Source: Pseudopyrenochaeta lycopersici
Lineage: Eukaryota > Ascomycota > Dothideomycetes > Pleosporales > Pseudopyrenochaetaceae
Reading direction: 5' to 3'
Assembly (NCBI GenBank): GCA_003313425.1
Contig: NHZP01000011.1
Span: forward strand, 1,116,001 to 1,180,000
Length of the DNA stretch: 64,000 nt
Positions 34,595 through 46,630 of this stretch are shown here, piece after piece. A model generated the notes under the pieces. The model was given only the letters and a program-made list of their open reading frames with translations, was not told the DNA's origin and did not search any database. Position numbers and translations under genes: made by a program. Position 1 is the first letter of the stretch; each line of letters starts with the position of its first letter.

Positions 34595-35020
34595 CTACAC
34601 ACCCATAATCGTGCCCACAAATCCAAACCCTAGTACGACAACCATGACTAAACCCCTCACCCTCACCCTCCCTCCCGCACTGCTATACCCCCCACTATTG
34701 CCCGCACTCCCACTCTTCCTCATGCCCGCAGCTTCCAAATTGAAGCACTCGAACTTTGGCCCCAAGGTCGCATACTCGGCAAGCTTCTGTGTCAAGCATG
34801 CATCGACGTATGCAGGGCTATCCGTGATGCAATACTGAAAGCAGCCATCGTCATCCTCGAGATTGGTATCTGCATTGGGATCCGAGTAAGTGGCCATGGC
34901 GTTGATGTGGCCGTTACAGCAGGCGTCTAGGATGGAAGAATTTGAGCCGCCGACGGGGACTGCGCACGAGGGGAGTGTGGTTGGCGGCGAGGGAATTTGG
35001 GAGAAGGCGTTGCAAGACAT
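34595..35020 (-). CDS. Cys-rich small protein with C-terminal hydrophobic anchor
   Basis: From ATG 35020 the frame encodes 141 aa. The open frame extends upstream to 35170, but that part is basic and unlike the rest. It has a spaced set of Cys residues (MSCNAF, PSCAV, DACCNG, GCFQYC, DACLTQK, FECFN), followed by a Gly/Ser-rich linker and a hydrophobic C-terminus (GLVMVVVLGFGFVGTIMGV) that looks like a GPI signal or single membrane helix. No clear N-terminal signal peptide is visible from this ATG, which is odd for such a protein. A missed first exon could supply it. It is inferred to be a cell-surface protein of unknown function. Confidence 0.6.
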   Translation of the reverse strand: MSCNAFSQIPSPPTTLPSCAVPVGGSNSSILDACCNGHINAMATYSDPNADTNLEDDDGCFQYCITDSPAYVDACLTQKLAEYATLGPKFECFNLEAAGMRKSGSAGNSGGYSSAGGRVRVRGLVMVVVLGFGFVGTIMGV

Positions 35021-36101
35021 GTTGTATTGTCTGCTTTGAAGATTTGGCGGAGAGATGTAGTTGTAATTTGGAGAACCGAGAGAAAACCCCGTTTGGAGAT
35101 AATATCTTGGACGAGGCGTTGAGGTTTTGTTTTTGAGGTTGTCTGAATCGACAGCGGGTATATTAAACACGACTTGCGTGTGTGTTGATCTTGTTCAAGG
35201 GAATTCGTTGGTATGTGTATATGGGAGTCAACCAGACGCCAACGCAATGCAAAAGAAGCCCCGAAATTAGAATAAAGTGTGAAAGACCAAAATGAAAAAA
35301 AAAAGTCAATCAGAAATCGTTTTTGTCAGACCACCGTTCACAGAACGGCAAAACGCAACGAGTGAAGAAAGGAAATCGAAGGAAGGAAAATATCGAGGCT
35401 GAACAACTCCAGTAGTGCCTTAGGCTTCCTGACCATAAGTATAGAACCATGGTCTATGAATATACCGGTGTGCAGATCGGCCAGCGCGAGATCTAGCACT
35501 AAGCGCCGACGCTTTGCCTGTGCCACACACATGGTTGGCCGGCGATGAACGAGAAATTACGCGCTAGAACGTCTTGCAGATCCGAAACGATGCGTTCTGC
35601 CGTTTTGAAACGCGGTTATGCTGAATTTGCAGCGCGTCATGCTTTCGTGAGCCAATGATGAGAGCGCATACATCGTGAACGGTTCAGGCACGTGATCTGA
35701 TCAAGGCCAGCGCATCTGATTGTGGATCCTACAGAACTGACAGTAGGCGCAAGACGTTGACCCCCGGTCTTCACTAGGGCTGTACATTGAACTCTATGTA
35801 ATATATTTTCGTGCAGGTTTTGCCGGTCGTACTGGAGGTATCCGGAAACAAAATACAAGTCCGTGAAGCAGTCCTCGAGTTAAATAGCTCTAGTAGATTC
35901 GATTTTGTTATTGAGCATGTGTTTTACGCATAATGGCGTGGTTGGCCCGGGCACTACCACATCTGTGAATGCTGTAGACGCTGATCAGGCAAACTTCAGA
36001 AATCGACTAGCATGCGTGAGGAGCACGTCACGAGTGACTGCACAACACACGTACACCACGCCACCAACAGTGACGTTGAGTTTCTCATTCCTGCTTGTGT
36101 T
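35021..36101. other. intergenic, 1.1 kb, no gene seen
   Basis: Only short shadow frames are present. No RNA gene or repeat was recognised apart from a short A-run near 35293. Confidence 0.5.
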
Positions 36102-37661
36102 TTATTCCGCATCACTGTCGTCTTTACCTTCATGCGCTGCGGCCCATGGGCTTCTTTGTCGCAGTGACACGCCTCGTCGTTCGAGAACGAAAGGAATGGG
36201 CACCAATAGAATTGCTATGGCCATGAGCACCAAACTTGCGTTCCTCGTACCAGAATGCAAGAACAGCTTTCGGCCAATGAGCGGGAAGCCTGCACCCGCG
36301 AGATTTCTGACAAGTCCGATACCAGCAAGCGCCGAAGCTGAGTATGTTTTGTAGGCATCTTCGGTGTACGTAAGGGTCATGAGGACTGTGATAAGATATA
36401 AATCAGCACTGGTGGGTTCTAGTATTCCCGCAGGGTCATACTAACTAAGCGTGTAGAAACTCCAGCCCCAGAAGGCGCTGGCAAATATGGAAAAGATCGG
36501 ATGAATGTTTGGTGCTGCTGTGAAAGCGAAAGCGAGTAATGATAGAGGCAACACAACAGCAGCCACTTTAGCGTGATGTACTCGTGCTTCCGGGACGTCG
36601 CGATGCCCAGACTGTGCGACTTGCTGCTGATAGTGGCGTTCTTGGTAGATGTTGGAGATGAGTCCAACACTGATGCCAATCACGATGCCCATGAAACAAA
36701 TGCCAATACCAATGGTGTTGAAGCCGTAGCCCTTTGGACCAAATATCATATGGAAGGTTCCATTGAACAGGAACGATAAGCCATATAAGAACCCATTGTA
36801 GAGGGCGCCAAATTGAACGATAGCCTCGCTTGCCAAGAATTGAAATGGTCTTACTAGTGCTGTGCCGAACAATTGCTTTGGGCCTCGTTGTTTCATCTCA
36901 TCTGGTACATCGAGATGCACATCTCCAGTTGCTTTGCGCAATGCTCTCGCCCTCCGCAATAAGATAACACTGTGTCTGGTCTCTCCAAGAGCGTAGAGTA
37001 CAATCACTAAGATCATCCAGAAAGTAAAGCACATGAAGAACATGACGCGGAAAACAGCATGCCATGATCTGCCATGCGCGATGAAGCTGAAGAGTACGAA
37101 GCCAGTAGGGCTACCACCTGTGGCAGCCCAAAGAAACCATGACATGGCTGGCCCTGTGTCATGGTGATGGAATAAATCGGCGATAGTCCCGCCAAAGTTT
37201 GATATTGTTGTCGAGGAGAAGTAACCCGAAAGGAGACGAAGGACTAAAAACGGGCCGAGGCTCTCCACATAGGTCGTTCCCAGGAGCAAAAGTAGGAAGA
37301 CCCCGTAAGAAACGATATACACTGGTCTTCTACCGTAGTATTCGGATAAAGGAGCTAGCGTCATAGGCCCGAATGCGAGCCCCAGAACGTACATGCTCAA
37401 TCCCAGGGTTGCGACTTGGGGTGATACGCCTACATCTTTTGCAAAGTCGCCCGCAGCAGGACTGAAGCCTGAGGCGCCCCATGACACGCTTAGGTCAATA
37501 GGTATGATGGCTGCCACCATGAGCCACTTTCGTGAATTCGGCCAGTTTCGAGGATCCTCGGGGTCGTCAGGGCCGAATGCGACCACGTGTGCCGCTGCAC
37601 CCGAACGGGGCAGAAGAGCTTCAGTTTCGTGACCTCTTCCGTCTCTTTCTATCGAGCTCAT
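36102..37661 (-). CDS. MFS transporter, DHA1 family (TPO/polyamine-type)
   Basis: Two exons, 37661-36446 and 36385-36102, with a 60-bp intron (GTTAGT...TCACAG), give 499 aa. The N-terminus has the DHA1 signature DPEDPRNWPNSRKW just before helix 1. About 12 membrane helices follow, with the A-motif-like PLSEYYGRRPVYI and, in helix 5, AATGGSPTGFVLFSF in place of the usual motif C. The second exon restores the last two helices and an acidic, charged tail. Relatives export polyamines, drugs or organic acids by proton antiport. It is divergent from the pectin lyase gene, with 476 bp between start codons, so co-regulation is possible. Confidence 0.9.
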
Positions 37662-38137
37662 GCTTTCTGAAGATAGAATGCTTTGAACCCAAAACTCAAC
37701 GCAATGTTCGGAGTGTGTTGTTGATGGGGACGTTGTGCGGAGAGAGATGTGTGCAGGTGCACATGACGTAATGTGTCAGGAGTTTGGCGCGATCCAATGA
37801 CTCTGTGGGGCGCCGTGGTGGACAACGAACACCTGAATCAACCCACCACTAATTTCACCGACGGGACCTTACGCTGTGCGGCCATGTTCTTTGATTCTAA
37901 GTTTGCTAGAAGCATAGCGTCTCCAGACGCGATGCCCAAAAACGATGGGCTCCGCGGTCCCTTCGGTCCTCTTCTCACCGAATACCCGGTCTGGACATTA
38001 CCCCAAATTACCGTCTCCTCACTACCCCGGATCCTGAGGAAGATCCCCTGAATTAATTTCCCGTGGGCCTGGTATAATAATGGTGATGGGAGGACGTTTC
38101 TACGATGTAGCGCTCATTGGTATCATTCGTTTTCACC
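37662..38137. promoter_or_regulatory. divergent promoter of MFS transporter and PL4 lyase
   Basis: 476 bp separate the two start codons. A TATA-like TATAATAA lies at 38073-38080, 58 bp before the lyase ATG. Sites fitting the carbon-repressor consensus SYGGRG occur at 37805-37810 (+) and 37950-37955 (-), and a CCAAT at about 37794. Such short sites arise by chance often, so their use is only a possibility. Confidence 0.35.
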
Positions 38138-40174
38138 ATGCGTTCCCTCGTAGCTACGGTTGCGCTTCTCTTCTCGTCCACGACGTGCGCCTGGCTCAAT
38201 GCCACTCAGACCAACACCAGTCTCACCATCTCCAATGATCGGCTTGTTGCTTCAGTGAGCAAGTCACGTGGCTACGTCAATAAGCTCACCCTTGATGGCC
38301 AGAATCTACTTGGCACCGAGAGTGGCAACAATGGAGTTGGCCCATACCTTGATTGCTATTGTACACCCAGCGGATTTTGGACTCCCGGTCGCGGAAGCAA
38401 CGTGTCATACGAGCTATTCGAAGGCACAGACTCAACAGGAAAGAAGTATGGCGGTATCAGCATGGGCGAGACTTACGCCCCAACTGGGCAGCGCCTAGAG
38501 CAATACTGGTTCCTAAGAGAAGGAGAAACAGGGCTGCACACATTCAGCCGCGTTATGTACTATAATGAAACGACACCATTCTTGCGGAATCTACAAGAGC
38601 TCAGGACGTTGTTCAGACCGAACCACAACCCACCGCTTTTTACTCATTTTGTCACCAACGAAGACTTCGCGGCCCCTAGGCCGGATACTACCGGCCAAGT
38701 CACGGTTCAGGATGCGACATGGTACTTGCCAAATACGCAAGATCCGTATGTGACTGGAGTCGCGGATTACTTCACCAAGTACACGTTCCAAGATACCTGG
38801 AGGGACCACAAAGCTCACGGAATGTGGGCTGACGGAACCGGCAGCAACGGCTCGACCTATGGTGCATGGCTAGTGCACAATACGGTTGAAACTTACTTTG
38901 GTGGCCCATTGCACTCGGACCTTGTGGTTGACGGTATCGTATACAACTACATCTCCAGCAATCACCATGGTGATCAAACACCCAACATCACACATGGCTT
39001 CGATCGTACTTTTGGGCCACAGTATTTCCATTTCAACAAGGGCGGCTCTCTCGACGAGCTCCGACGTGACGCTGAACAATATGGTCTAAGGCCTGAATGG
39101 AACGCTAAGTTCTATGATTCTATCGCAAAGCATGTTCCCAATCTTGTTACTTCCTCCGCACGTGGAACCTTCAAGGCGAAAATCAATCTGCCCAAAGGAG
39201 CCAAGAGGCCAATCGCAGTTCTCGCGCAGAATGGTGTTGACTATCAGGACAATGTATACGATACGAAAGCATTCCAGTACTGGGGCAATATCGATAAGAA
39301 GGGTGAGGTGACCATCCCGCGTGTGAAGGCTGGGACGTACCGGCTTACAGTTCACGCTGATGGTGTCTTCGGTGATTTCATTCTGGATGACGTTGTTGTG
39401 GTTGCTTCAAAGCCAACATTCGTCCGTACAGAATGGACGCCAGAGAGTTCCGGAACCGAACTTTGGCGCATCGGCACACCTGACAAGTCATCGGGCGAGT
39501 ACCGTCATGGCTACGCACGTTCAAATCGTACTCTTCATCCTCAAGAGTACAGAGTCTATTGGGCAGACTACGACTTCGTTACCGAGTTCCCTGAAGGTGT
39601 CGAATTCAAAGTTGGCCGTGATGACCCAGCTACTGCGCTCAACTATGTACATTGGAGTGTATATGGCGGCAAGGCAAACTATGAGCGTCCTAACCCCGTC
39701 TATGATAACATCAACAACTGGACGATCCTTTTCGACGCAAAGGCACAGCAGCTGCGTAATAAGAAGACGGCAACCTTCACGGTGCAGCTCGCTGGCGCGA
39801 AAACAGCCGCTGGTAACACAGATGTGTTCAATGCAAGCGAGCCATACTCCAACCTACCCTATACCGTCAATGTTAACGGCAAGGACTTGGAGCCATGGGT
39901 CATTCCGTACGTACCCATCTTAAATACCCCACATCTCTACATGAGCAAGACTGACGAATCGAATAGATACCACCAGAGTAGTTCCTGTGCTGTGCGCTCT
40001 GCAGTCATCTGCTATAACATTGCACATAAGTTTTCTTTTGATGCGAAGCTGCTCAAGGAAGGAGAGAATGCCTTCGTCCTGAGCCTACCGTATAACGGGA
40101 CAAACTATGAGAGTGCACTGTTGCCGGAGAGCGTATATGTTCAGTATGATGCGCTCAGACTGGAAGTGAAGTAA
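38138..40174 (+). CDS. secreted rhamnogalacturonan lyase (polysaccharide lyase family 4)
   Basis: A single exon from ATG 38138 (CACCATGC context) encodes 678 aa. The frame opens seven codons earlier, but the downstream ATG gives a clean signal peptide (MRSLVATVALLFSSTTCA). The large N-terminal beta-sandwich catalytic domain shows LTISNDRLVASVSKSRGYVNKL, YLDCYCTPSGFWTPG and, near the active site, DHKAHGMWADGTGSNG. A fibronectin-III-like domain (TIPRVKAGTYRLTVHADGVFGDF) and a C-terminal carbohydrate-binding domain follow, the standard PL4 order. It cleaves the rhamnose-galacturonic acid backbone of pectin by beta-elimination outside the cell. Several N-glycosylation sequons are present. The adjacent divergent transporter may respond to the same conditions. 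Confidence 0.95.
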   Translation: MRSLVATVALLFSSTTCAWLNATQTNTSLTISNDRLVASVSKSRGYVNKLTLDGQNLLGTESGNNGVGPYLDCYCTPSGFWTPGRGSNVSYELFEGTDSTGKKYGGISMGETYAPTGQRLEQYWFLREGETGLHTFSRVMYYNETTPFLRNLQELRTLFRPNHNPPLFTHFVTNEDFAAPRPDTTGQVTVQDATWYLPNTQDPYVTGVADYFTKYTFQDTWRDHKAHGMWADGTGSNGSTYGAWLVHNTVETYFGGPLHSDLVVDGIVYNYISSNHHGDQTPNITHGFDRTFGPQYFHFNKGGSLDELRRDAEQYGLRPEWNAKFYDSIAKHVPNLVTSSARGTFKAKINLPKGAKRPIAVLAQNGVDYQDNVYDTKAFQYWGNIDKKGEVTIPRVKAGTYRLTVHADGVFGDFILDDVVVVASKPTFVRTEWTPESSGTELWRIGTPDKSSGEYRHGYARSNRTLHPQEYRVYWADYDFVTEFPEGVEFKVGRDDPATALNYVHWSVYGGKANYERPNPVYDNINNWTILFDAKAQQLRNKKTATFTVQLAGAKTAAGNTDVFNASEPYSNLPYTVNVNGKDLEPWVIPYVPILNTPHLYMSKTDESNRYHQSSSCAVRSAVICYNIAHKFSFDAKLLKEGENAFVLSLPYNGTNYESALLPESVYVQYDALRLEVK

Positions 40175-40233
40175 CTGTACAAATGTCTAATATTAAAGTA
40201 ACTTTTGAATATTGATTAAGAAGCCGCATTGTT

Positions 40234-41759
40234 TCATGCGTTAGTACAATCAGCTTCAGTCTTCTTCACAGCACGTTTGTTTCCTGTGACTAGCGCACAA
40301 GGCGCGATACCCATCGCACAAAAGCACCCCATTGCTACAGTCATCCATTTCCATCCCACAGCGTCCATTAAGCCACCTGCTGCCATGGGCCCTAACAGAC
40401 CCGCAGAAGCAAGTGAACAGTTCATCAATGAGAAGCTGCTGGCATACAGGTCGCATCCTATAGCTTCAGAAGCTTCCTCTGCCACAAATGAGCACTCCGC
40501 CCCAAGAGGTGCAAGAAACAAGGTTACTGTTGAACCGGCCAGGGTAAGTAGTGCACAGAGAAGGACCTTCTGTTCAATGCTGTCATGGTGGACCAGTCTG
40601 AGCAGAATAAGCAATGGAGCAGTGAGAGCGAAGCCAGATACAGCGATCCATCGCGCTCCGAAGCGGTCTGATAGCGCGCCTGCGAGAGGCCCTCCGAAAG
40701 CCGGGATGGCAATGCATAAGAAGAGGAGGCCCGCTGGTAGCGCTGTCCAGTGGAATGTTGAGTGGACGAACAAGGGAAGCGTAGCACACAGCGATGCGAT
40801 TATTGTCTCGTTGATGAATACGCCGAACATGGCGGCTAGGAGTCGTGGGAAGCGGACGAGGGTCAAAATGCCAGGAAGACGGCTGACTCTAGATGAATTT
40901 GCAGTGCTCCTAGTATCGTTGCTTTGCGAAGTGGAAGGTAGTGCCGTAACGGTGATTTGGGATTCTTTCTCCTTCTCCTCCCCTGCTTCTGTCGTCAATG
41001 TTCCAGAGCTGTTGGTGCTCGTCATGAAAACCTTCATTTCTCTTGGTGGCTCTTTCATCACCACTCGCAGGGCGACATCGATGGCACCCAAGCCCATCAT
41101 GATTCCGAACACTGCCATCTTGCCCGACTTATCATATACAATGCCTCCTAATAGTGGACTAACGATGATGCCAATGTTGTTGCAGCTCATGGCTGTACCC
41201 ATCCACTTCCCCACCTCATCTTTGCCAATGGTATCGACCAGGACTGCCAGGCCGACGGTGTAGAGGATGGATGATGAGAGGCCATGGAAAATACGGCTGC
41301 ACATTAACATGGCAATGTTGTTCGATAGGCCAAAAAGGAGGCTTCCAGTCGTAATGAGAATGATGCCGAAGTACCATGGCAGACGGCGGCTTCTAGCGCG
41401 GTCGACGTACCAAGCGCATAGTGCTAGAGAAGTGTTAGATTTTCAAGTTCTATGAAGAGCAATATAGTCACTCGGAAGATACTTACGAGCACCGAAGAAA
41501 TCCGCCATAGAGAATGCCGCAATAAGGAGAGATGTTGTGAGTTGTACTGCACAGAATAAGTTGATGCTGGAAATAATTAAGAAAAGATGTTGGAAATACC
41601 ATTGTTGTTGATCAAGAGGTTCTCATTTTGTAAAAGGAAAGGAATGACTGGCGTCACGATACCGTAGGTAAACCCATCAGAGAACATAGCCGTACATATC
41701 GTGAATAAAATCAAAGGCTTGGAGCTCCTAAAAGCCGCAAAGCGAGATTGAGGAAGCAT
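40234..41759 (-). CDS. MFS transporter (DHA1-like)
   Basis: Three exons on the minus strand, 41759-41600, 41546-41487 and 41423-40234, give 469 aa. The introns are 53 and 63 bp. The middle exon supplies QLTTSLLIAAFSMADFFGA, the second helix, and the join restores APLCAWYVDRARSRRLPW, a degenerate A-motif. About 12 helices are seen, with GLSSSILYTVGLAVLVDT and NNIGIIVSPLLGG (motif C type). A charged central loop is at residues ~190-250. The second half has GPLAGALSDRFGARW. It is probably a plasma-membrane exporter, with unknown substrate. Its 3' end lies 59 bp from that of the lyase gene (convergent). Confidence 0.88.
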
Positions 41760-42787
41760 AATGAACGACAGGAATTGGTAAAATCAAGGTTGGTAACAAT
41801 TGAAAGGAAGAGTATCTGAAGAACAGCGGAACATTAATGAAGTCATGGCGAAGGACTCCAGGAGACGCCAACAATGCAGTGAATCTCGTGCCCAAAGCTG
41901 ACGAGCAAGTATCCACGGACGTGAGCGGTGTTGACACACTGAAGCGGACGCCCCGCGTCGCCAACGAATGCATCGTGACCTAAAGGAGCGCCGCCTCAGC
42001 TGCACCGACTGTTCTACGATGCCCGATTAGGCAACGCGCCTCCAACCCGGCTGTATTTAGGACAACAAGCGAAGCCTCCTATCGAAAACTGAACCATTCG
42101 ATCAGAAGCAATGCTCTTGATGAAATGTCGTTTCGAAATTACGCCATGTTAGACGAGCATTGTACGTGGCGTTGACCCAGGGATGCCGCGTAGCCCTGTG
42201 TCGGGTCTGACGAGGCTCTCCCCTGAACACTTTATCGACTTTGCCATTTGAGTCATTGTGCTTCGACGTCAAGACTCCCAATCAGGCGATGGGGATCGGA
42301 GAAAATGTTCCTAGCGAGAGAGATGCAATATCGGTCGATGGTGGCGTCGAAGCTGAGGAAGGCGCGCGCCAAGATAAGGCTGGCTCAGCTCCACCATTTT
42401 GCGGCGGTGTGTCCCAGCTCAGAGAATCCAAGCCACATGAGCCTCTTTTGTAGTGGGTATAGGAGACGAAGGGAAGTAGTGGGCATGAGTGGCTGGCATA
42501 GGCGAGGCCGAACCATAGGGCATGCGTACGCGAGACTAGTAGACGCATAACTCGATTAGCTTGCACCGCCGCCGTGGACACGGTCTTTGAGGTAATGTAT
42601 TGGTGAATGTTAGAATAAAAGTCTTGATGGATTTATGGTCTGTTATGTCTGTCTGAGCTGGGAGGGCATATATGTTGAAGCGGCCACCGTGCTTAGCGAT
42701 CAGTAACCTCATTCACAGCAAAGCTCATTCTTCGATCTGATACTTCTAGCTCTTAGCATTTTATAAACCTGAATCAATATCTTCATC
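41760..42787. other. divergent intergenic region, 1.0 kb
   Basis: Between the MFS gene (-) and the dioxygenase gene (+). Short frames near 42250-42580 on both strands lack recognisable features. Confidence 0.45.
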
Positions 42788-43847
42788 ATGGCTCCCGCAC
42801 TACTCTGTGATGCTATACCAGATTGGAACCAGAATGTCGTCTCCAAACAACGAACAAACAAACCATCACCGAAAATTGCTGCCCTCGATTGTTCAATATA
42901 CGAAAGGCAGGAAGATCTTATCGCAGACATCATACAAAGCTTAAAGCTCTCTGGTGGCTGTCTTGTTCGAGGCATGTACTCGCAACAAACTTTGGATGAA
43001 ATAGAAGGAGAGATCCGACCGTACATCGAAGCCACCCAGAAAGCAGACGCAAAGCGGGAAGACTTTGTGCCTTCAACGACAAAGATGGTGACGGGTCTTT
43101 TGAGCAAGTCTCGAACATATGCTCTGTCAGTTGCGGGAAATAAGACCTGGCATCGTGTCTGCGATCACTTCCTTTCAAGTCGGTTAACAAACTCCTGGGT
43201 AAGTAAACTACATGGCCAGAAAAGAAGAATACTGACAGAACATTAAGCACGGAGACGAAGCACGAACCAGCGTGAGCGCGCCGCAATTAAGCACAACTGT
43301 AACCTTTTCAGTCGGTCCCGGAACAAAGGCTCAAGGCCTCCATCGCGATGACGACATCTACCACACTCAGCATCCCGCAGCACAAGCCCACCATCAAGGA
43401 CGAGATACAATGCTTTGCCTCTTCGTTGCCGGCAAGTCATGCACCAAGCAAAATGGAGCGACTCGAGTAGTACCAGGTAGTCATCTTTGGGACTACCAGG
43501 TCCGACCACCTTCGTACGACACCTCTCCCGAGCAATTTTCACACGCCGAGATGAGCCCTGGTGATGCATTCTTCATGTTGGGCGGTGTGTACCACGGTGC
43601 GGGATCAAACACAACAACAGGCGAAGAGCGGCTAGTCTATGCTGCTTTTGCGACACGTGGCTATTTGCGCCAGGAGGAGAACCAGTACTTGGCGAATGAC
43701 TTGAACAAGATCAGTGAGTTGCCGTTGGATATCCAAAGATTTGCGGGGTTTGGGACGAGTAAACCGTACATGGGCTGGGTGGATATGGAGGAGCCGGTGA
43801 AATTACTGAATCCAGGACTTGCGGATACCGAGACGGAGTTCTGGTGA
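42788..43847 (+). CDS. phytanoyl-CoA dioxygenase-like Fe(II)/2-oxoglutarate enzyme
   Basis: Two exons, 42788-43198 and 43248-43847, with a 49-bp intron (GTAAGT, branch TACTGAC, TTAAG), encode 336 aa. The iron triad is visible: His169 and Asp171 in GLHRDDD, and His near 253 in GVYHGAGSN. An Arg about 11 residues later (TTGEERLVYAAF) is placed to bind 2-oxoglutarate. The N-terminal GGCLVRGMYSQQTLDEIEGE also fits the PhyH fold. Fungal members commonly hydroxylate, desaturate or epimerise secondary metabolites. It lies between transporters and ARG4, about 7 kb from a PKS relic, so a former cluster role is conceivable but unproven. Confidence 0.9.
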
Positions 43848-44285
43848 GGAAATTCTGTAATTCAGCAGAAGGCTGCACAGGAGCTATGTGTATTTGTATC
43901 TTTATCTTGCTTTGCGGAATTGGCAAGGCGCTCTGAGACACGCATTTAAGCTGCCAATGGCTCTGCATTTATAGGCGCGCTTTGGATTAATCCACCATTT
44001 TGGGACATATTTAATTTATCAAATTTAATCTCTATCGTTTTGAAAAACAGCCGAGTGAAGATGTGGACAGGGAATGAGTCGGTTGTGGAGGTATTGTCTT
44101 CAATCAACACAGTAGAAATGACGTTCTGCTATAGTGCTATACACGCATATTTTGTTAGGTCAAGAACAATTCTGTCTTTTCGTATCTGTCTTTTCGTATC
44201 TGTCGTTCAAGGCGTAAACTCTCATAATACCAAACGCCCTGCTTTTGTTACAGCAAATAGAGGCTTGTATTTATGAGCTCAAGGC
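43848..44285. other. convergent intergenic region with a 14-bp tandem repeat
   Basis: Lies between the 3' ends of the dioxygenase and ARG4 genes. A 14-bp unit is repeated twice at 44172-44199. Confidence 0.6.
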
Positions 44286-45753
44286 TTAGTGAAGGATCTT
44301 CTTCAATATCTCCACCTGCTCCAGGACAGCGCTCTTACTTGTGCCACCTGTGGCGTTCTTCAATTCGACCGCACGCGTATAGTCCAAGCACTCAACAACA
44401 TCATCGGCCAATCGTGAGTCGATGCCCTTGAGCTGCTCCAAACTTAGCTTATCCATGGGAATGTTGTTGTCTTCCGCCAAGGCAACAACACGACCAGAAA
44501 TATGATGACCCTCCCGGAAGGGCACACCCTTCCTGACGAGATAGTCTGCAAACTCTGTGGCCAACATTTCAGGAGCCAGGGCGGCATACATCTTCTCTGC
44601 GTTGATGCTGAGAGTTGACAAAACGCCGGTAGCGATCTGGATGGAATCGCTGACGGTCTTGATGTGGTCGATCAACGGCTCGACAGATTCTTGTAGATCC
44701 TTATTGTAGGTGGTTGGAAGGCCCTTGATAGTGACATACAAGCCCGCCATGTGTCCGAACGCACGTCCACTCTTACCACGGATCAGCTCCAACGAGTCTG
44801 CGTTCTTCTTTTGCGGCATAAGTGAGCTTCCTGTAGAGTATGCGTCTGCCAGTCTCACGAAACCGAATTCCAGGCTTGAGTAGATGATCAGGTCTTCAGC
44901 CCAGCGAGACATTTTGAGCATGAAGCTAGAACCCCATTGCATGGTCTCAAAGACAAAGTCTCGGTCGCCTACAGCGTTGAGCGAGTTTGTGAGGAGGCCT
45001 TCGAAACCCAGCTCCTTGGCCATAGCATCCCGGTCAATGTTGAAAGGGTTGCCGGCCAGTGCGCCACAGCCAAGAGGAGAGCGGTTTACCCGTCGTATGA
45101 CTTCCCGAAGACGCTCGAGTTCGGAAGCGAACGCGGTCGCGTGAGAGAGGATCCAGTGTGACCAGCGGACGGGTTGCGCTTTTTGGAGATGGGTGTAGCC
45201 AGGCATCAACACGTCAATCTCTGCCTCTGCACGCTGCACTGAGGTCTGGATCAACAACTTCAGGTATCCCTCTAGTGTCCTCAATTGCTCCCGCAACCAA
45301 AGTCGCATGTCAGTTGCGACCTGCTCGTTCCTGCTGCGCCCAGTGTGTAGCTTCCCGCCAATCTCCTTACCGATGACCTCGCTCAGCCTCCTCTCGTTGG
45401 CCGTGTGGATGTCCTCGTCGTTTGGCTTGACCTCGAAGCTGTTCGACGCCCATTCTTCCTTGATCTGTGCAAAGCCCTTCTCAATGGCTGCGAACTCGTC
45501 GGCGGTCAGAATGCCGTTGTTCTTATTGGCGCGGGCGAACGCGATAGAACCGGCGATATCCTCTGCATAGAACAGCCGGTCATACGGTAGAGAGGCATTG
45601 TATTGCTCCATAACGGGATCAAGCCCCTCTGCTCGCATGTCAGCGTGGAGCAATTGGAAGTGGTCAAACTTGCCTATTGGGCCATTGAGATGACTTACGG
45701 GTGAAACGACCTCCCCAAAGCATATTCTCTGCTACTTTCTTTTCAGAAGCCAT
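44286..45753 (-). CDS. ARG4: argininosuccinate lyase
   Basis: Two exons, 45753-45699 (18 codons) and 45628-44286, with a 70-bp intron (GTAAGT, branch GCTGACA, GCAG), encode 465 aa, the usual length. The start reads MASEKKVAENMLWGGRFT. Family hallmarks are present: LHTGRSRNEQVATDMRLW, the catalytic His region MPGYTHLQKAQPVRWSH, GCGALAGNPFNIDR, and the fumarate-lyase signature GSSLMPQKKN near residues 283-292. It splits argininosuccinate into arginine and fumarate, the last step of arginine synthesis, as a cytosolic tetramer. This is a housekeeping gene and marks the edge of the eroded stretch that follows. Confidence 0.97.
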
Positions 45754-46630
45754 CTTGTATGTGTGTGGAGAAGAAGATGGGAGGATTGCACTTGTGACTG
45801 TTTGCGCTCAAGAAAAAAGATATGACGCTCCGCATTGGCGGGGCCCAGCGATAATCGATAAAGGCCTGTGCGCTCCACTTCTCCGCAATTCCTCCGCCTT
45901 GATATTTGCGTCCCCATCAACGTCAACGCCTACTAGTCAGTTCCAGTGTTCTATGAACATTTTTCATGTGTAATCACTGGTAGAGAAAATTTGGTTTACT
46001 TGGATGGGATTGGCGTTTCTTGCGACTTGCCCACCACGAACGCACCATTTACTTCTTAAATTCATTAAATTTATCTCAGTACTGTTACTTTCACAATTCG
46101 AAATAAGGTCACCCACTAGTCATCATCCCTGTAGGGTGACTGCGTCGAGTAGCAAACCACTCCAGTTGCTGTCAAGTAACTTCACATAGCTCAGGCGCTT
46201 CCACATTTGCCCTAACTCCAAGATCACTAGACACAAGCGGCCCTCGAAATCCGAATTACCACTAGGCTTGCTCTTTTATACTTGCTTAAATTCAAGTCTT
46301 CTGAAAGGACAATAGAACAAGCAGGGAAATGCTTTAGTGAGAATCCAGGCTGCTAAGAAAGGCTTCCGTAGGATTGCAGCAGCTTAGCTACCGCCTTGTG
46401 CCTGATCCATACTGCCAAATATAGCGGCGTCTGTTCCTCCTTATCCTGTAGGTAAGCCGACGCAAACCTTGTCTGTGTCTAGCAGCAGCTCAACTATTGC
46501 CTCACGCCCAACTCAAAACTCCCAACTTCACTAGGAAGACCCAGCTTAGTGGCAATATTTCAATCGTTGATCAATTCAAGATGAGCCACTTCAACATAAA
46601 AATGCGCTCGTATCTCTGTAAGAAAGTCTA
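45754..46630. other. intergenic upstream of ARG4
   Basis: About 0.9 kb containing the ARG4 promoter. No other gene was recognised. Confidence 0.5.

Noticed and set aside
40229..41263. 344-codon plus-strand frame
   Set aside because: Antisense to the third exon of the MFS transporter, whose frame carries clear membrane helices.
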